DNA of 26,114 nt, from positions 1 through 26,114 of the forward strand of contig CAKSHH010000021.1 of assembly GCA_934456435.1 (NCBI GenBank), in the 5' to 3' direction. Positions 15,917 to 24,125 of the stretch are shown in pieces. The stretch is from an uncultured Eubacteriales bacterium (GTDB taxonomy: Bacteria > Bacillota > Clostridia > Oscillospirales > Acutalibacteraceae). Each line of letters starts with the position of its first letter. The stretch's first letter is position 1. The notes below the pieces were generated by a model, which saw nothing but the letters and a program-made list of their open reading frames with translations, was not told the DNA's origin and did not search any database. The position numbers and the translations under genes are program-made.

Positions 15917-16558
15917 TCAAAGCATTGAACAGCCGTAGCTGTTGATAAGTGCGTCGATTCTGACGCCGCTCTTGCAAAGCGGACAATCCATAGCCGAATG
16001 GCTTTCATAATCAGGAAGATCGTGCGGATCAAATACAGAAACAACGGGGAAATCCTCGCACTCCTTGAGCGTTGCGAAAATCGAAGCAATGCCGGCAGGC
16101 GTTCCAGAATAATATCTTACAGCCTCAAATGCAGTCTGTGCCGTGCTGCCCGTAACGACCGACGCAGCAAGAATAAGAACCTGCTTGCCCTCAATCATCT
16201 GAACGATGTTGTCGCGGAACATAAGCTGGTTGCTTACTGTGTATTCGGGAGAAAGAATATTGATTTCCTTGTTTGCGTTGATACTTGCAAGGTCATTTTT
16301 TGTAAGCTCGCTTGCAAGACAGGTTCCGATAACCTCGGTTCCGTCAAGGCAAAGAATTGTATCAATCATCGTGTGGAGCTTATAGCTCGGTGCAATAGCT
16401 TTCGCAACAGCCTTTGCCTCGGAAAGGCACGACTTCTGCGAAGTAATATCTATATAGTAGTTAAGGTGACTTCTTCCTGCAACAAAGTGTCCCTTGTATC
16501 CGCTGAGATAAAGATGCGGAATTTTTGTTTCAATTTTAAATTTTTCGCTTAATGCCAT
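15917..16558 (-). CDS. Orotate phosphoribosyltransferase-like protein with degenerate PRPP loop
   Basis: 213 residues. The region VLILAASVVTGSTAQTAFEA (near residue 130) lines up with the PRPP-binding loop of type I phosphoribosyltransferases. The paired acidic residues normally found there (as in VVxEDLISTGGS) are replaced by Ala-Ala-Ser and the loop is one residue shorter by eye. The C-terminal DCPLCKSGVRIDALI resembles the CPxCKxGxP segment of some PyrE proteins. It is therefore related to orotate phosphoribosyltransferase, but normal PRPP chemistry is doubtful; it may be regulatory or act on another substrate. No other pyrimidine gene is near. The start follows AGAGGAGAT. The gene has its own promoter and shares a bidirectional terminator with copZ. 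Confidence 0.7.
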   Translation of the reverse strand: MALSEKFKIETKIPHLYLSGYKGHFVAGRSHLNYYIDITSQKSCLSEAKAVAKAIAPSYKLHTMIDTILCLDGTEVIGTCLASELTKNDLASINANKEINILSPEYTVSNQLMFRDNIVQMIEGKQVLILAASVVTGSTAQTAFEAVRYYSGTPAGIASIFATLKECEDFPVVSVFDPHDLPDYESHSAMDCPLCKSGVRIDALINSYGCSML

Positions 16559-16589
16559 AACGATATCTCCTCTCGTATCGGTTTATTTT

Positions 16590-16618
16590 ATTTTATCACG
16601 GCATGAAAACAAATGCAA
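16590..16618 (-). promoter_or_regulatory. Promoter of the PRTase-like gene
   Basis: On the minus strand, TTGCAT (16618-16613) and TAAAAT (16595-16590) are separated by 17 bases, and the ATG is about 30 bases downstream. It implies this gene is transcribed separately from the serine dehydratase gene upstream. Confidence 0.6.
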
Positions 16619-16626
16619 CATTAAAA

Positions 16627-17841
16627 TTATTTTAATTGTAAGGTCGCAAGTCCTCCCTCGGCTGTCTCTCTGTAACGTCCGGGGATATCCTTGCCCGTTT
16701 TACGCATTACTTCTATAACCTCGTCAACGGATATCTTCCTTGAATCGCTGAGGAAGCTTGCAAGGCTGACTGCGTTTATCGCCCTCATCGCCGCAACAGC
16801 ATTTCTCTCGATACATGGTATCTGAACAAGACCGCAAATCGGGTCGCAGGTCAGTCCGAGATGATGCTCAATAGCTATTTCGGCGGCATACTCAATCTTG
16901 CCGAGCTCAAGTGAAAACAACTCGCCCAGAGCGGCGGCTGCCATTGCACAAGCTGTGCCGATCTCCGCCTGACATCCACATTCGCTGCCGGAAATCGAAG
17001 CATTCGTCTTAATAAGATTTCCGATTACTCCGCCTGTTTCCATGGCTCTGACAATTTCGAGGTCGCTGTATCCCCTCTTCATCTGCTGATAGTAGAGCAC
17101 CGCCGGCATAACACCTGCCGAACCGCAGGTCGGAGCCGTAACGATCGTTTCGCCGTCGGCATTCTGCTCGCTGACAGCAAAAGCATAAGCGGAAACCAAT
17201 CGGTTTTCCTTTGTCTGAGCGCTCTCATCTATGTGCTGCATATTTAAAAGGTGCTTCGCTTTCTTTTTGACATTCAGTCCGCCGGGAAGAATACCCTCGC
17301 TTTCAAGTCCGATATGAATACTCATCTTCATCTGACGCCACGCGTCCATAAGATATTTTCTTATCTGCTCACCCTCAACCTCTTCAACATACTGCCAAAG
17401 GCGCAAACGTTTTTGGCGGCAATACGCGGCAATCTCCGAAAATGTTGCCAATTCGTAAACCTTAGGCGGATCAACGTTCTTGTATCCGGCAACTTCAATT
17501 TTTCCGCCGCCGACACTCAGCACACGGATTCGTTTTGTCATTTCACCGTTTTTGAATGCCAGCAGATCCATCGTGTTCGGGTGCGGAAGATCTGTTTCAT
17601 CATTGTTAAAAATAACTTCGCAAGGCGTCGGAGCGAGAGTGACCTTTATAACCTTGTCCGTTCCGTGTCCGACTCCTGTTTTAGACAGCGAACCGTAGAG
17701 AATCGCCTTAAACTCGTCGGCATTCGGGTTGTGCTCTTTAAATATCTTACACGCCTTTTCGGGGCCCATAGTATGCGAGCTTGAGGGACCTCTGCCGATT
17801 CGGTAAAGCTCATTTAACGATTCCATCTTTTTTACTTCCAT
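16627..17841 (-). CDS. sdaA: L-serine dehydratase, single-chain iron-sulfur type
   Basis: 404 residues. It deaminates L-serine to pyruvate and ammonia with a [4Fe-4S] cluster. The N-terminal beta-type domain begins with GRGPSSSHTMGP. The alpha-type catalytic domain contains APTCGSAGVMPAVL, SECGCQAEIG and GLTCDPICGLVQIPCIERN. Cys290, Cys332 and Cys343 have the spacing (42 and 11) of the three cluster ligands in this family. Both domains lie in one chain, as in Escherichia coli SdaA, whereas many Clostridia split them into sdaAA and sdaAB. The ATG at 17841 follows GGGTGG and is preferred over in-frame upstream codons (17892) and a second ATG at 17826. No terminator hairpin was seen after the stop. 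Confidence 0.94.
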   Translation of the reverse strand: MEVKKMESLNELYRIGRGPSSSHTMGPEKACKIFKEHNPNADEFKAILYGSLSKTGVGHGTDKVIKVTLAPTPCEVIFNNDETDLPHPNTMDLLAFKNGEMTKRIRVLSVGGGKIEVAGYKNVDPPKVYELATFSEIAAYCRQKRLRLWQYVEEVEGEQIRKYLMDAWRQMKMSIHIGLESEGILPGGLNVKKKAKHLLNMQHIDESAQTKENRLVSAYAFAVSEQNADGETIVTAPTCGSAGVMPAVLYYQQMKRGYSDLEIVRAMETGGVIGNLIKTNASISGSECGCQAEIGTACAMAAAALGELFSLELGKIEYAAEIAIEHHLGLTCDPICGLVQIPCIERNAVAAMRAINAVSLASFLSDSRKISVDEVIEVMRKTGKDIPGRYRETAEGGLATLQLK

Positions 17842-17881
17842 AATTACCACCCAAACATTATTTTCCTTTAAATATATTATC

Positions 17882-17887
17882 ATTATA
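17882..17887 (-). promoter_or_regulatory. -10 element upstream of sdaA
   Basis: A perfect TATAAT on the minus strand lies 41 bases before the sdaA ATG. The best -35 candidates (GACAAA with an 18-base spacer) are poor, so this may need an activator or be weak. Confidence 0.45.
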
Positions 17888-17977
17888 CCCACATTTTTTC
17901 AATAGTTTGTCATAAATAAAAATTTGTATATTTTTTGTATGTCTTTACCAAAAACAGGATTTGAAAACAATATTATG

Positions 17978-18007
17978 TTGACACCCAACGGGATTGAGAT
18001 ATATAAT
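17978..18007 (+). promoter_or_regulatory. Promoter of the MBL-fold hydrolase gene
   Basis: TTGACA (17978-17983) and TATAAT (18002-18007) are separated by 18 bases, and the ATG at 18036 lies 28 bases downstream. Confidence 0.78.
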
Positions 18008-18035
18008 ATTCATAGTAAAATCAAGGAGGTCAATT

Positions 18036-19337
18036 ATGACTACTGAAGAATTTATTTCCGCCCTCGGCGTACCGCTTTTCGGTACGGTATACGGCGAACC
18101 GATAAACTGCGGCGCAGGTCTTGCTATCGAAGATAACATCAACGGCGGTGCTGACGACTCATTCATACTTTTACTCAGCGACGTTACAGCCAAAATGTTT
18201 CGCGATTTTCTTTCTTCACTTGCCGCAACAGGCCGCAAGGAAACATTCCACCGCGAAACCAACGGCAACATTTTTTCCGAATTTCAAAACGACGGCCATA
18301 TTATCTATACATATTTCACCGCAGAAACAGGTCTTGCCCGTATAATACTTGACAATTCAAGCTCACCTCTTTCCGAGATGAACAACATGGCGGACGACGT
18401 CAGAGGCGATACTGCTCTGATGCAGTTTTCGCTTCGCTACGGCAAGATGATTCGTTTTGTAAGCTGTGACTGCGGAATGCTGTATGCCATGCGTATGCGC
18501 GATAATTCCGTTATCATCATCGACGGCGGCGAAATCGAGCAATGCACGGAAGATGCCTGCGACGAATTTATGCGCCGTCTTGAAGAGCTGACAGAAACAC
18601 CGAAAGGTGAAAAAATCAGAGTTTCGACATACATTTGCACCCACAACCACGACGATCACATGGACTTCTTTATCAAGCTTCTCAAGCGTGAAAGAAATGT
18701 TCTCTGTGTTGAGCGTGTGATGTTCAATTTCCCCTCAAAGACACTTATCGGCTATGTCAACGGTGTCCCCTGCACGGATATGCTCAGAAGCAGAATCAAG
18801 AAATATGCCCCGAATGCAAAATATCTTAAAATGCATACAGGTCAAACCATTCGCTTCCCGGACGCTCGTATAGAGGTTTTGGCAACCCACGAGGATATTC
18901 TTCCCCGTTCAACACGCGCCGACGATACGGCGACATACAGAAGCATTAACGAAACCACAACCGTATTTCAAATAATTTTTGACGATTGCTCGGTGATGTT
19001 CCTCGGTGATGCAGAGGAAACCAACGGTGAGGCTCTCCTCGCGCTTTACGGAAAAAACGCGCTTTCCTGCAAATATCTCCAATGCGCGCATCATCTCATA
19101 AATGATGACCGAAACATTTACTCGAATGTTAAGGCTGAAAAGCTCCTCATTCCGCAATGCCGTTACATTGCAATGACATCGGAATGTGATAACACAAGAT
19201 ATCTCGCATCGCTCTTCGGCGAAGAGAATATGTATTATGCCGGCGACTGCACATACGTTTTCACAATAAAGGACGGCAACGAATCAATCAATTACTATGA
19301 ACAAAATGGCTACCTTTACGACAACAGCGGTTATTGA
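18036..19337 (+). CDS. Metallo-beta-lactamase-fold hydrolase
   Basis: 433 residues. The C-terminal two thirds carry the metal site of the metallo-beta-lactamase fold: THNHDDH (His203, His205, Asp207, His208), FLGDAEE (Asp325) and CAHHLIND (His352, His353). The order and the FLGD and AHH motifs are closest to the ComEC/Rec2-type hydrolase domain, but there are no membrane segments, so this is a soluble, probably cytoplasmic enzyme. The first ~140 residues form a domain I do not recognise. The substrate is unknown; phosphodiester or nucleic-acid hydrolysis would be the family expectation. The ATG at 18036 follows AAGGAGGT; an in-frame start at 17994 would fall upstream of the -10 box and is rejected. 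The gene has its own promoter and terminator. Confidence 0.85.
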   Translation: MTTEEFISALGVPLFGTVYGEPINCGAGLAIEDNINGGADDSFILLLSDVTAKMFRDFLSSLAATGRKETFHRETNGNIFSEFQNDGHIIYTYFTAETGLARIILDNSSSPLSEMNNMADDVRGDTALMQFSLRYGKMIRFVSCDCGMLYAMRMRDNSVIIIDGGEIEQCTEDACDEFMRRLEELTETPKGEKIRVSTYICTHNHDDHMDFFIKLLKRERNVLCVERVMFNFPSKTLIGYVNGVPCTDMLRSRIKKYAPNAKYLKMHTGQTIRFPDARIEVLATHEDILPRSTRADDTATYRSINETTTVFQIIFDDCSVMFLGDAEETNGEALLALYGKNALSCKYLQCAHHLINDDRNIYSNVKAEKLLIPQCRYIAMTSECDNTRYLASLFGEENMYYAGDCTYVFTIKDGNESINYYEQNGYLYDNSGY

Positions 19338-19357
19338 TCGGCTCAATTTTAAAATAT

Positions 19358-19401
19358 AAAGAAGGCTATAATTCACAATCCGAATTTTAGCCTTCTTTTT
19401 T
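19358..19401. terminator. Bidirectional terminator between the MBL and DUF4186 genes
   Basis: A long stem (about 19358-19374 with 19382-19398, one T-T mismatch) around a 7-base loop is followed by a T-run on the plus strand. On the minus strand it is followed by TTTATATTTT. It separates two convergent genes. Confidence 0.85.
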
Positions 19402-19422
19402 GTCTGTGCTGAATGCGACAGT

Positions 19423-19779
19423 CTATTTCTTGTATTCTTTTTCAATCCATGCCATTAACAAATTAACAATTTTCTTTTGTTCCGTATCTGTCAGCGCTCT
19501 GCCTTTCGGTACACGGTACCATTTGTTCAAGCATCCGCGGCAGCAGCAGGCACAAGCATGCTGAGCAACAAATACAGGATGACCGCGCATGGGAGTTTGC
19601 TTCCCGTCGTTCTGAGGTTCGCACGGAGCAAGCCGCTTTGCGACAAAGTCCTCGGCGTGCGAGCGTATAACATCAATTCCTTTTTCATCAATATATTTTT
19701 TATCCTTTTCGGAAAGATGAAAACCGGAACGAAACTTTGATTTTTCAAGCTTTTGCAGAGCTTCATCTATGGTTTGCAT
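19423..19779 (-). CDS. DUF4186 domain protein
   Basis: 118 residues, essentially one DUF4186 domain. Hallmarks are KFRSGFHL near the start, HAEDFVAKRLAP, the block DGKQTPMRGHPVFVAQHA, and the cysteine cluster CACCCRGC followed by LNKWYRVPKG. The His and Cys cluster suggests metal binding, but the family has no established function. The gene starts ten bases after the stop of the EamA transporter gene and is probably co-transcribed with it. The ATG is supported by the domain start; the ribosome site (GAGG) lies within the end of the transporter gene. Confidence 0.9.
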   Translation of the reverse strand: MQTIDEALQKLEKSKFRSGFHLSEKDKKYIDEKGIDVIRSHAEDFVAKRLAPCEPQNDGKQTPMRGHPVFVAQHACACCCRGCLNKWYRVPKGRALTDTEQKKIVNLLMAWIEKEYKK

Positions 19780-19789
19780 AACAACCTCT

Positions 19790-20653
19790 TCACTTCACAA
19801 TCATAAGCATAGTTCCGGCGACAATCAAAACCAGACCGAGAACAGCCTTTTTTGAAAGCTTCTCGTGAAAAACTATGTAAGAAAACAAAATTGTAACGAG
19901 AATACTGAGCTTGTCAATCGGCACAACAACACTTGCCAAGCCGTCATGCAGAGCCTTGTAATAGCAAAGCCACGATCCGCCGGTTGCTAAACCTGAAAGG
20001 CAAATAAATCCGAGTTCCTTTTTGGAAACCTTGCCTATTTCCTTTTGTTTGCCGCTGACAAAGACCATAACCCAGGACATAACAAGTACAACACCTGTGC
20101 GAATTGCCGTGCCGAGATTGGATTCAACATCGGAAATTCCGATCTTTCCGAGTATTGCGGTTAAGCTTGCAAAAGCCGCCGAACCCAGCGCATAGAGTAT
20201 CCAGCGTTTGTTCTTCGGAACATCGTTTTTAACGTCCTTTTTCTCTATCATCAGAAATGTTCCGACAGCTATCAGCGCAATTCCTATTCCGCTGAAGGCC
20301 GTAATCTTTTCACCGAGAAGTATTGCCGCAAGTAAAATTGTCAGAACTGTGCTTGACTTATCAATCGGCACAACCTTGTTGATATCGCCAAGCTGCAGCG
20401 CCTTGAAATAGCACAGCCAGCTTGCACCGGTCGCAAGTCCGGAGAGAACAAGAAAGACAAATGAGTATGTACTGATATTGCCGATTTCGTTCTGAGAACC
20501 GACAATATAAACCATCAGCCATGAAAAAGCGAGTACAATAATTGTTCTTATTGCCGTTGCGACGGTTGAATCAGTCTTTTTAATTCCGCACTTTGCAAGA
20601 ATTGAAGTGAGTCCGGCAAAAAGTGCCGAACCAAAAGCAAATGCAATCCACAT
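19790..20653 (-). CDS. EamA-family (drug/metabolite superfamily) transporter
   Basis: 287 residues with about ten membrane helices arranged as two homologous EamA halves. The internal repeat is clear: GLATGASWLCYFKALQLGD in the first half and GLATGGSWLCYYKALHDG in the second, each followed by VVPIDK. A similar pairing is seen for SALFAGLTSILAKCGI and SAAFASLTAILGKIGI. Such proteins export or import small metabolites across the cytoplasmic membrane; the substrate is not predictable. Three in-frame starts exist. The ATG at 20653 is chosen because ACGGAG lies nine bases before it, whereas the ATG at 20662 abuts that site and upstream codons run through the promoter. DUF4186 follows after ten bases. 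Confidence 0.92.
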   Translation of the reverse strand: MWIAFAFGSALFAGLTSILAKCGIKKTDSTVATAIRTIIVLAFSWLMVYIVGSQNEIGNISTYSFVFLVLSGLATGASWLCYFKALQLGDINKVVPIDKSSTVLTILLAAILLGEKITAFSGIGIALIAVGTFLMIEKKDVKNDVPKNKRWILYALGSAAFASLTAILGKIGISDVESNLGTAIRTGVVLVMSWVMVFVSGKQKEIGKVSKKELGFICLSGLATGGSWLCYYKALHDGLASVVVPIDKLSILVTILFSYIVFHEKLSKKAVLGLVLIVAGTMLMIVK

Positions 20654-20675
20654 TTTCAACATCTCCGTTAAATTT

Positions 20676-20704
20676 ATTATACGCCCTGCTTCACAACAAG
20701 TCAA
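20676..20704 (-). promoter_or_regulatory. Promoter of the EamA-DUF4186 operon
   Basis: On the minus strand, TTGACT (20704-20699) and TATAAT (20681-20676) are separated by 17 bases. It lies between the AraC-gene terminator and the transporter start. Confidence 0.82.
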
Positions 20705-20726
20705 TAAACTGCACATAAACAACGTC

Positions 20727-20756
20727 AAAAGAGCCGCCGCATTTAGCGACAGCTCT
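20727..20756 (-). terminator. Terminator of the AraC-type regulator gene
   Basis: On the minus strand an 11-bp stem (20756-20746 with 20740-20730, two G-U pairs) with a 5-base loop runs into TTTT, just after the regulator stop codon and upstream of the next promoter. Confidence 0.8.
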
Positions 20757-20767
20757 TTACAATATCT

Positions 20768-21739
20768 TTATTTAATTTTTTTCACAGGACGTATGTATTT
20801 CCAGAATCTCTTGCAGTCATGATAGAAATAAAAGACCCTGCCCTGCGTTATATCAAGCTCATATCCGCTTTCTGCATAGTTAAATTCTTTCATTGCTTTC
20901 TCTATTTCTGCTTCAACAGAAGCATTTTCCGTTTCAAAGTCAAACGGTCCGTGCTCGAAAACAATGTATTCGCCGTCGGGAACATCCATAATCTGCATCT
21001 GCGGCGGTACGGGACCGTCATAATCAAGCGGCAGCCGAACGCCGTAAGCTTCGGCAAGCGGTATGCCCCAACTGCAAAGCCGTCCCTCAGGCTCATTGAT
21101 GTAAGCCATCACCTGTCCGCCGCTTGCGTCGTGTTCGCCCGTGCCTGTGTCATCAAGCTTTCCCTTTATGCTGTCAAGCAGTCCGCAAATCGTGTCACAG
21201 TCCTGTCCGGGGATTTTGCTCTGCTTCTGCCAAAAATCCCAATATCCTATGCTTTCATAATTTCTGATGTGCATAAACTTATGCGCCGGTATAGTCACAA
21301 AGTATACCTTAATATTCTCCGTTGATTTTGCCATACCTGTTCCTCCGATTCCTAAAAGATAACAGTCAAACGGTCTGATAACGGTACGCAAAACCACCGG
21401 AACGGGATTGCTTCTATATCCACTCGGCGACACTCCGTAAGCCTCTTTGAATGCACGCGAAAAAGCTTCGTGCGACGAGAATCCGTAATCCAGGGCAATG
21501 TCAAGCAGACCCCTTTGCGTATCTCGAATTTCTTTCAGCGCAAAAGCAAGCTTTCTGTAACGCATATAGTCTCTCAACTGCATACCTGAGATTTCCCTGA
21601 ATTTTCTCGAAACATAAAAATCCGAATAACCGACCTTTTGCGAAAGATGCTTCAATGTCAGCTCCTCATCGTTTCGGTTTCTGATGCAGAAATCAATCTC
21701 ATCCGCAATCTGCTGAATATTCCTGTTCCAGTCGTACAT
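20768..21739 (-). CDS. AraC-family regulator with GyrI-like effector domain
   Basis: 323 residues. The N-terminal part (about 10-110) is an AraC/XylS double helix-turn-helix: LKHLSQKVGYSDFYVSRKF for the first and IALDYGFSSHEAFSRAFKE with YGVSPSGYR for the second. The C-terminal part (about 120-320) looks like a GyrI/SOUL-type small-molecule binding domain, as in Rob and SoxS-like multidrug regulators (ending YELDITQGRVFYFYHDCKRF). It probably senses a small ligand and activates or represses nearby transport or metabolism genes. Its neighbour on the same strand, the EamA transporter, is a plausible target but has its own consensus promoter and is separated by a terminator. The ribosome site (GCGGTG) is weak. 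Confidence in the domain order is high; the ligand is unknown. Confidence 0.9.
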   Translation of the reverse strand: MYDWNRNIQQIADEIDFCIRNRNDEELTLKHLSQKVGYSDFYVSRKFREISGMQLRDYMRYRKLAFALKEIRDTQRGLLDIALDYGFSSHEAFSRAFKEAYGVSPSGYRSNPVPVVLRTVIRPFDCYLLGIGGTGMAKSTENIKVYFVTIPAHKFMHIRNYESIGYWDFWQKQSKIPGQDCDTICGLLDSIKGKLDDTGTGEHDASGGQVMAYINEPEGRLCSWGIPLAEAYGVRLPLDYDGPVPPQMQIMDVPDGEYIVFEHGPFDFETENASVEAEIEKAMKEFNYAESGYELDITQGRVFYFYHDCKRFWKYIRPVKKIK

Positions 21740-21770
21740 CTTAGCACCGCTTTCCGTTTAACTTACCTTT

Positions 21771-21776
21771 ATTATA
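21771..21776 (-). promoter_or_regulatory. -10 element upstream of the AraC-type gene
   Basis: A perfect TATAAT on the minus strand lies 31 bases before the ATG. No good -35 box was found at 16-18 bases, which fits a regulated or weak promoter. Confidence 0.4.
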
Positions 21777-21829
21777 TCGGAAATAACTTACATTTTCTTG
21801 ATTTTGGTTGTCAAAAAAACATCAGCAAA

Positions 21830-22948
21830 TTAAGTCTTTTTTATGGAACGCCTTTTCTCGCGTATTTTTCTCTCAACAGCCCTGTATAATACAGCAAACA
21901 GAATGGAAATAATAAATGAACTAACCGCTTTCAAAATTGTAGTTAAGTTACTGTCCGGTAAATGAATAAGTCTATAATTCAATGCGCCTATATATCTGAT
22001 AACAATTTGATGAATCAAGAAAGTATATGCACTTATATCACCGAGAAAGATCAAAGGCTTACAGGTTAAAACACGGGATATATAGCCCTTATTTATTGCA
22101 AACAAGAAAACCAAAAGCACGGATATGGGGGTAAAAATAACTGTATATCTAAAATAAACAGAACCCAACATTCCTTGTTCATTTGCAAAAATAAATTCTG
22201 CGGCAATAAACATCAAAAAAGACAACAGTTCTAAAAAGGTTGCCGTCAGTTTTCCGATTTTAAATTCACAATTTAAAAATATTTTTCCCAAACAACAGCC
22301 TATAATAAAATCGCCTAAACGCGCAACAGGAAAAATATATGTAACCCATTGTGCCAAAACATAAGCACTATCTATCCAAGCGGAAGAAAATTTAAGAAAA
22401 GCACCTACAAAAATTTGCATTCCAAAAATCAAGAAAATGAAAATAGCACATACTTTTGTACTAAACTTTTTTATCTTTTTAAGTACATTTGGAAATGCCG
22501 CATACAAAAAACAACAAACCGACAGATACCATGCCACACTATTAAATGAAAAATTAAATCCGATATTAGGCACCCAAGATTGAACCAAGAATATTTGAGT
22601 AAAAAATTTAGACGCCTCAAGAATCAGACTTTTAAATGTAAAGTTCTTAATAAACGAGTTAATTAAAACAGCAAAAGAAGCAAGCAGCATTAGTGCATGC
22701 AAAGGATACAGTTTATTGATTTTTGAGAAAGAAAACTTTACGCTGCCTTTAATTGATGTATTCAAAGATTTTTCGCAATATGAATAATACATTAAAAAGC
22801 CTGATAAAACGAAAAAAATAGAAACTCCTGCGGCGCCGGAAGCAAATTCGCCGCAATGAAGAAGAAAAACATCGACAAAAGCAATTGCTCTTAGTGCTTG
22901 GAAAGACTCTATTTTCTTTTTCATTGAAGCTGTCTTTACACTATTCAA
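21830..22948 (-). CDS. Acyltransferase-3 family membrane protein, copy 2
   Basis: 372 residues with about ten membrane segments. The opening ALRAIAF, the His in LLHCG near residue 32 and GVSIFFVLSGFLMYYS are hallmarks of the acyltransferase-3 family. These integral membrane enzymes add acetyl or other acyl groups to cell-surface sugars, peptidoglycan or exported products. It is a close paralog of the gene immediately upstream: SFNSVAWYLSVCCFLYA, RLGDFIIGCCLG and LTCKPLIFLGDISAYTFLIH all have counterparts there. The TTG at 22948 follows GGAGG by seven bases and is the start; the first in-frame ATG (22924) has no ribosome site. The gene is noticeably AT-rich. No clear terminator follows. Confidence 0.9.
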   Translation of the reverse strand: MNSVKTASMKKKIESFQALRAIAFVDVFLLHCGEFASGAAGVSIFFVLSGFLMYYSYCEKSLNTSIKGSVKFSFSKINKLYPLHALMLLASFAVLINSFIKNFTFKSLILEASKFFTQIFLVQSWVPNIGFNFSFNSVAWYLSVCCFLYAAFPNVLKKIKKFSTKVCAIFIFLIFGMQIFVGAFLKFSSAWIDSAYVLAQWVTYIFPVARLGDFIIGCCLGKIFLNCEFKIGKLTATFLELLSFLMFIAAEFIFANEQGMLGSVYFRYTVIFTPISVLLVFLFAINKGYISRVLTCKPLIFLGDISAYTFLIHQIVIRYIGALNYRLIHLPDSNLTTILKAVSSFIISILFAVLYRAVERKIREKRRSIKKT

Positions 22949-22955
22949 AATTAAA

Positions 22956-22960
22956 CCTCC
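22956..22960 (-). promoter_or_regulatory. Ribosome site that fixes a TTG start
   Basis: GGAGG on the minus strand lies seven bases before the TTG at 22948, in the 16-base gap between the two acyltransferase genes. Confidence 0.8.
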
Positions 22961-22964
22961 GATG

Positions 22965-24059
22965 TTAATTAAACTTCTTTGTTAATACTGGTCTTAACTT
23001 TTTTTCAATAGCCATATATGCTGCCGAACTCAAAACCGTCAGCACGAAAGAAACAACAATTAAAACCGGTTTAAACCACACATTTGATTCACTTAAAATA
23101 AACTTATACATACCAACTCTTACTATACTTATGATTATATTATGTATAAGAAAAGCATAAGGACTTATATTGCCTATATAAACAATCGGTTTACAAGTAA
23201 GCAATTTTGAAATAACGCCCTTGTTAATTGCAAAAATCCAAACTAAAAGAACCGATACAGGAATAAAAAGAACCGTAAATTTAAAATAATAAGAACCTAA
23301 AACACCTTTATTCTTCAAATAAATTATATCTGAAAAAACAATCAAGACAAGTGAGATAATCTCAATTACAGTAGCTTGAATTTTATTTAATTTGAAATTA
23401 ACATTAAGAAATATGTAACCTAAGCAACAGCCTATTAGAAAATCTCCAAGCCTGAAAATCGGGAAAATATATGTAATAAAATGAGATGTTGAATAAAGGT
23501 TTAATAATTTTAATATAATGCCGACAATTATCTGACAAGCAAATGTAACTACACCAATAAAAGCCACATTTTTCATTTTTGTCTTTTTAAATTTGCGAAG
23601 AATAAATGGAAAGACAGCATAAATAAACAAACAAGTTGATAAATACCATGCGACTCCGTTAAAAGAAAAATAAAAATCAGTAACAGGTACCCATGATTGA
23701 AGTAATGTAATATTCAAAAAAATTTGAGCAATAAAATTAAATACTGCTTTTCCTGAAAAATCAAGTATAATTCCTCTTAAAACAAGAAGCATCGGCAGCA
23801 GCATAGTAATGATATGTAATGGATATAACTTTTTTATCTTCTTTACAGAAAAAATCACACAATTCTTCAATGAGCATTCTAACTCACGGTCAAGATATGA
23901 ATAAATCATCAGGAATCCGGATAGAATCAAAAAAATTGAAACGCCGCACGCTCCGGATGCCGGTCCTTCACAATGTGCAATTAATATTTCAATAAACGCC
24001 AAAGCTCTTATTGCCTGTAAGGAATTTATCTTTCCTTTTTTTATAATTCCATTATTCAA
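22965..24059 (-). CDS. Acyltransferase-3 family membrane protein, copy 1
   Basis: 364 residues with about ten membrane segments and the same family pattern as its neighbour: SLQAIRALAF, IAHCEGPASG with the conserved His, GVSIFLILSGFLMIYSY, SFNGVAWYLSTCLFIYA, RLGDFLIGCCLGYIFLN and LTCKPIVYIGNISPYAFLIH. It is likely an O-acyltransferase of a surface polymer or exported product; no sugar-polymer genes lie beside it to say which. The start is the TTG at 24059, eight bases behind AGGAG; there is no in-frame ATG before the catalytic region. It is the first gene of a two-gene operon, with the paralog 16 bases downstream. Base composition is clearly more AT-rich than in the housekeeping genes of this window. 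Confidence 0.9.
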   Translation of the reverse strand: MNNGIIKKGKINSLQAIRALAFIEILIAHCEGPASGACGVSIFLILSGFLMIYSYLDRELECSLKNCVIFSVKKIKKLYPLHIITMLLPMLLVLRGIILDFSGKAVFNFIAQIFLNITLLQSWVPVTDFYFSFNGVAWYLSTCLFIYAVFPFILRKFKKTKMKNVAFIGVVTFACQIIVGIILKLLNLYSTSHFITYIFPIFRLGDFLIGCCLGYIFLNVNFKLNKIQATVIEIISLVLIVFSDIIYLKNKGVLGSYYFKFTVLFIPVSVLLVWIFAINKGVISKLLTCKPIVYIGNISPYAFLIHNIIISIVRVGMYKFILSESNVWFKPVLIVVSFVLTVLSSAAYMAIEKKLRPVLTKKFN

Positions 24060-24066
24060 GGACTCA

Positions 24067-24072
24067 TCTCCT
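24067..24072 (-). promoter_or_regulatory. Ribosome site that fixes a TTG start
   Basis: AGGAGA on the minus strand precedes the TTG at 24059 at normal spacing. No ATG in this frame offers an alternative. Confidence 0.8.
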
Positions 24073-24125
24073 GTTCAAACCTTTTTTACACACTTAATAT
24101 AATAACAGATAATCGTTTACACAAA

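Noticed and set aside
15472..16089. 205-codon open frame on the minus strand
   Set aside because: It crosses copZ, the bidirectional terminator and the end of the PRTase-like gene in another frame. The protein is low-complexity Ser/Leu/Ile.
15998..16552. 184-codon plus-strand frame
   Set aside because: It is antisense to the PRTase-like gene, which has promoter, ribosome site and terminator on the minus strand.
17251..17784. 177-codon plus-strand frame
   Set aside because: It is the shadow of sdaA, whose motifs and cluster cysteines are clear.
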